DNA of 5,412 bases from an uncultured Candidatus Saccharimonas sp. (GTDB lineage: Bacteria; Patescibacteriota; Saccharimonadia; Saccharimonadales; SZUA-47). How positions within the stretch are numbered: the stretch's first letter is position 1; each line of letters starts with the position of its first letter. The stretch covers positions 1 through 5,412 of the forward strand of contig CALRCT010000033.1 of assembly GCA_943354655.1 (NCBI GenBank). Reading direction: 5' to 3'. Of this stretch, positions 4,471 through 5,412 are shown piece after piece. Below the pieces are notes generated by a model. That model had not been told where the DNA came from and did no database searches. It worked only from the letters and a program-made list of their open reading frames with translations. The position numbers and the translations under genes are program-made.

Positions 4471-4989
4471 ATGAATAAAAAAGTAATTATTGGATCAGCT
4501 TTAGCACTAGGTATAATTTTGTTACCAGTTGCCGCACAAGCAAGTCGCGGATCAAACGATTCAACAAATACAAGTAGCCTGCATGACCAAGCTGAAGTTA
4601 ACTCAGTTTCTAATGACGACCTATCTCACGAAGATAACGACGACCATAAAGTAACAGTTAATCCTACTCAAGCAGATGTAGTTTTAAGTAGCACTTCATC
4701 TACTAACGCATCAGCTGCAATAGAATCAACCAAAACACTTCAAGAAGCTGTTGCTGCGGCTCAAAAACAATTTCCAAGTAAAACTGTTAAAGAATCAGAA
4801 AAAGAATCTGAAGACGGAAAACAAATTTGGGAAATTAAATTTACCGACGGAAGCAAAGTAGAAGTAGATGCAGTAACTGGTTTAGTTATTTCTTTTAAAG
4901 ACGCATCTTTAAACGTAGATAATTCGGGACACGGAAACGGTCACGACAACGACGAAGACACAGATCATTCAGGCAGCAGTCACAACTAA
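4471..4989 (+). CDS. Secreted PepSY-domain protein with His/Asp-rich tail
   Basis: The 172-residue protein begins with a Sec signal peptide: MNKK, a hydrophobic core (VIIGSALALGIILLPVA), and an AQA|S cleavage site after residue 24. There is no lipobox cysteine, so it should be released or held by other means. Residues 25-85 are a polar Ser/Asn/Asp/His-rich linker. A PepSY domain occupies about 88-145: TLQEAVAAAQKQFPSKTVKE is its helix, and WEIKFTDGSKVEVDAVTGLVISFK its strand pair with the typical DGxxxEVxVDAxTGxV pattern. PepSY domains are known as inhibitory modules of secreted peptidases and occur in many envelope proteins. The tail (about 152-172) is rich in His, Asp, Gly and Ser and might bind metal ions; that is conjecture. 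The gene is divergent from the ECF sigma gene, shares its promoter motif and ends at a strong terminator, so it is probably a monocistronic target of that sigma factor. Confidence 0.88.
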   Translation: MNKKVIIGSALALGIILLPVAAQASRGSNDSTNTSSLHDQAEVNSVSNDDLSHEDNDDHKVTVNPTQADVVLSSTSSTNASAAIESTKTLQEAVAAAQKQFPSKTVKESEKESEDGKQIWEIKFTDGSKVEVDAVTGLVISFKDASLNVDNSGHGNGHDNDEDTDHSGSSHN

Positions 4990-5005
4990 ACCTGCTAAAT
5001 TAATT

Positions 5006-5035
5006 AATAAAGCGCAGTATTCACTGCGCTTTATT
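5006..5035. terminator. Rho-independent terminator between convergent genes
   Basis: A perfect 13-bp stem (5006-5018 with 5023-5035) has a core AAAGCGCAGT paired with ACTGCGCTTT around a four-base ATTC loop. The plus side continues TTTATTTATTTT, a good U-rich tail for the PepSY gene, whose stop is 16 bases upstream. The minus side continues into TTAATTAATTTA, so it can also serve the convergent membrane-protein gene. It is the only strong terminator seen in the window. Confidence 0.92.
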
Positions 5036-5039
5036 TATT

Positions 5040-5412
5040 TTAAACTTTTGGCTGCTTGGTTGTTTTTTGTTTTGCATTAACTGCAGGTATATCTTTGATT
5101 GTATTTATATGTTTATTACCATGTCTTAATAAGTACAAAACAAATGCAATAGTTCCGCATGCAACAGCAAAACTTAGCAAATAACCACCAAATAACTGCT
5201 GTACTGCCTTTGCTACAGCGTCTATTAACCCGTTAGCTTTAACGTCGGCTGAACCAGCCTTTAATTTATCGGCCAATCTGGCTGGCAATAATATAATTGC
5301 ACCCCAAAAGACAAAGAACCAAATACTTGTGTGTAAAAATATTCTGCCGATTCGTCGTAGTTTTTGACCTTTTTCTGCTACAAACCATTCCAACAATAAA
5401 AGAATTACAAAC
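5040..5412 (-). CDS. Multi-pass membrane protein of unknown function, 5'-truncated by window edge
   Basis: The minus-strand frame ends with TAA at 5042-5040 and stays open to the right edge, giving 123 visible codons. The first in-window start-like codon is a TTG at 5396-5394, but the frame continues upstream as FVILL, giving a hydrophobic run FVILLLLEWFVA, so the true start is probably outside. A possible membrane segment lies at that edge. A second hydrophobic helix follows (HTSIWFFVFWGAIILLPA), then an amphipathic stretch (ADKLKAGSADVKANG), and a third helix (GGYLLSFAVACGTIAFVLYLL). The C-terminal tail of about 30 residues is rich in Lys and presumably cytoplasmic. I recognise no family. 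It converges on the PepSY gene across the shared terminator; no functional link is implied. Confidence 0.75.
   Translation of the reverse strand, partial: FVILLLLEWFVAEKGQKLRRIGRIFLHTSIWFFVFWGAIILLPARLADKLKAGSADVKANGLIDAVAKAVQQLFGGYLLSFAVACGTIAFVLYLLRHGNKHINTIKDIPAVNAKQKTTKQPKV

Noticed and set aside
5394..5396. TTG as the start codon of the right-edge membrane protein
   Set aside because: The frame stays open upstream to the window edge with strongly hydrophobic codons, so the TTG is more likely internal.
1..5412. Reassignment of UGA as seen in some CPR lineages
   Set aside because: The conserved genes end at TAA or TAG and contain no in-frame TGA at positions conserved as Gly; tryptophan is encoded by TGG. 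Standard code fits everything.
1..5412. tRNA, rRNA, riboswitch or transposase genes
   Set aside because: Intergenic gaps are mostly under 60 bp, the largest being 170 bp and filled by promoters; no cloverleaf or transposase-like reading frame was seen.

Overview
The window is AT-rich bacterial DNA with short intergenic gaps and standard stop codons. The small proteins, the minimal DciA-like (DUF721) protein, the promoters packed against start codons and the gene set suggest a Candidate Phyla Radiation bacterium, with Saccharibacteria (TM7) the best guess. That assignment is inference from style and gene content; no rRNA or other marker is present to prove it.

Left part (1-1913): a 5'-complete but 3'-truncated DNA polymerase III delta subunit gene (holA, minus strand) lies downstream of a formamidopyrimidine-DNA glycosylase gene (fpg/mutM, minus strand). 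The fpg gene carries an in-frame extra segment encoded by an inverted repeat built from 7-bp units. Divergent from fpg is a 78-residue DUF721/DciA-like gene. The two divergent promoters form the arms of a perfect 12-bp inverted repeat. All three genes concern DNA replication or repair.

Middle part (1893-3108): a HAD-superfamily hydrolase gene converges on and overlaps the DUF721 gene. Behind it is a membrane-anchored protein of unknown function. Each has its own -10-like hexamer just upstream of its ATG.

Right part (3160-4989): an ECF sigma factor gene and an overlapping gene for a single-pass membrane protein, probably its anti-sigma factor, run leftward. A secreted PepSY-domain protein is transcribed divergently. 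Both sides of the shared 170-bp intergenic region carry the same bipartite element, TGTAAC-N16-CGTT, each pointing at its own gene. This has the layout of an ECF promoter, so the sigma factor probably activates its own operon and the secreted PepSY protein. The three genes look like a compact cell-envelope sensing module.

Right edge (5006-5412): a strong hairpin terminator separates the PepSY gene from a convergent membrane-protein gene whose 5' end lies outside the window.

Across the window, five genes have a -10-like hexamer (TATAAT in four, TACAAT in one) ending only 6-9 nt before the ATG. That leaves no room for a Shine-Dalgarno site and implies leaderless mRNAs. The PepSY and anti-sigma genes instead have recognisable Shine-Dalgarno sequences, so two modes of translation initiation seem to coexist.
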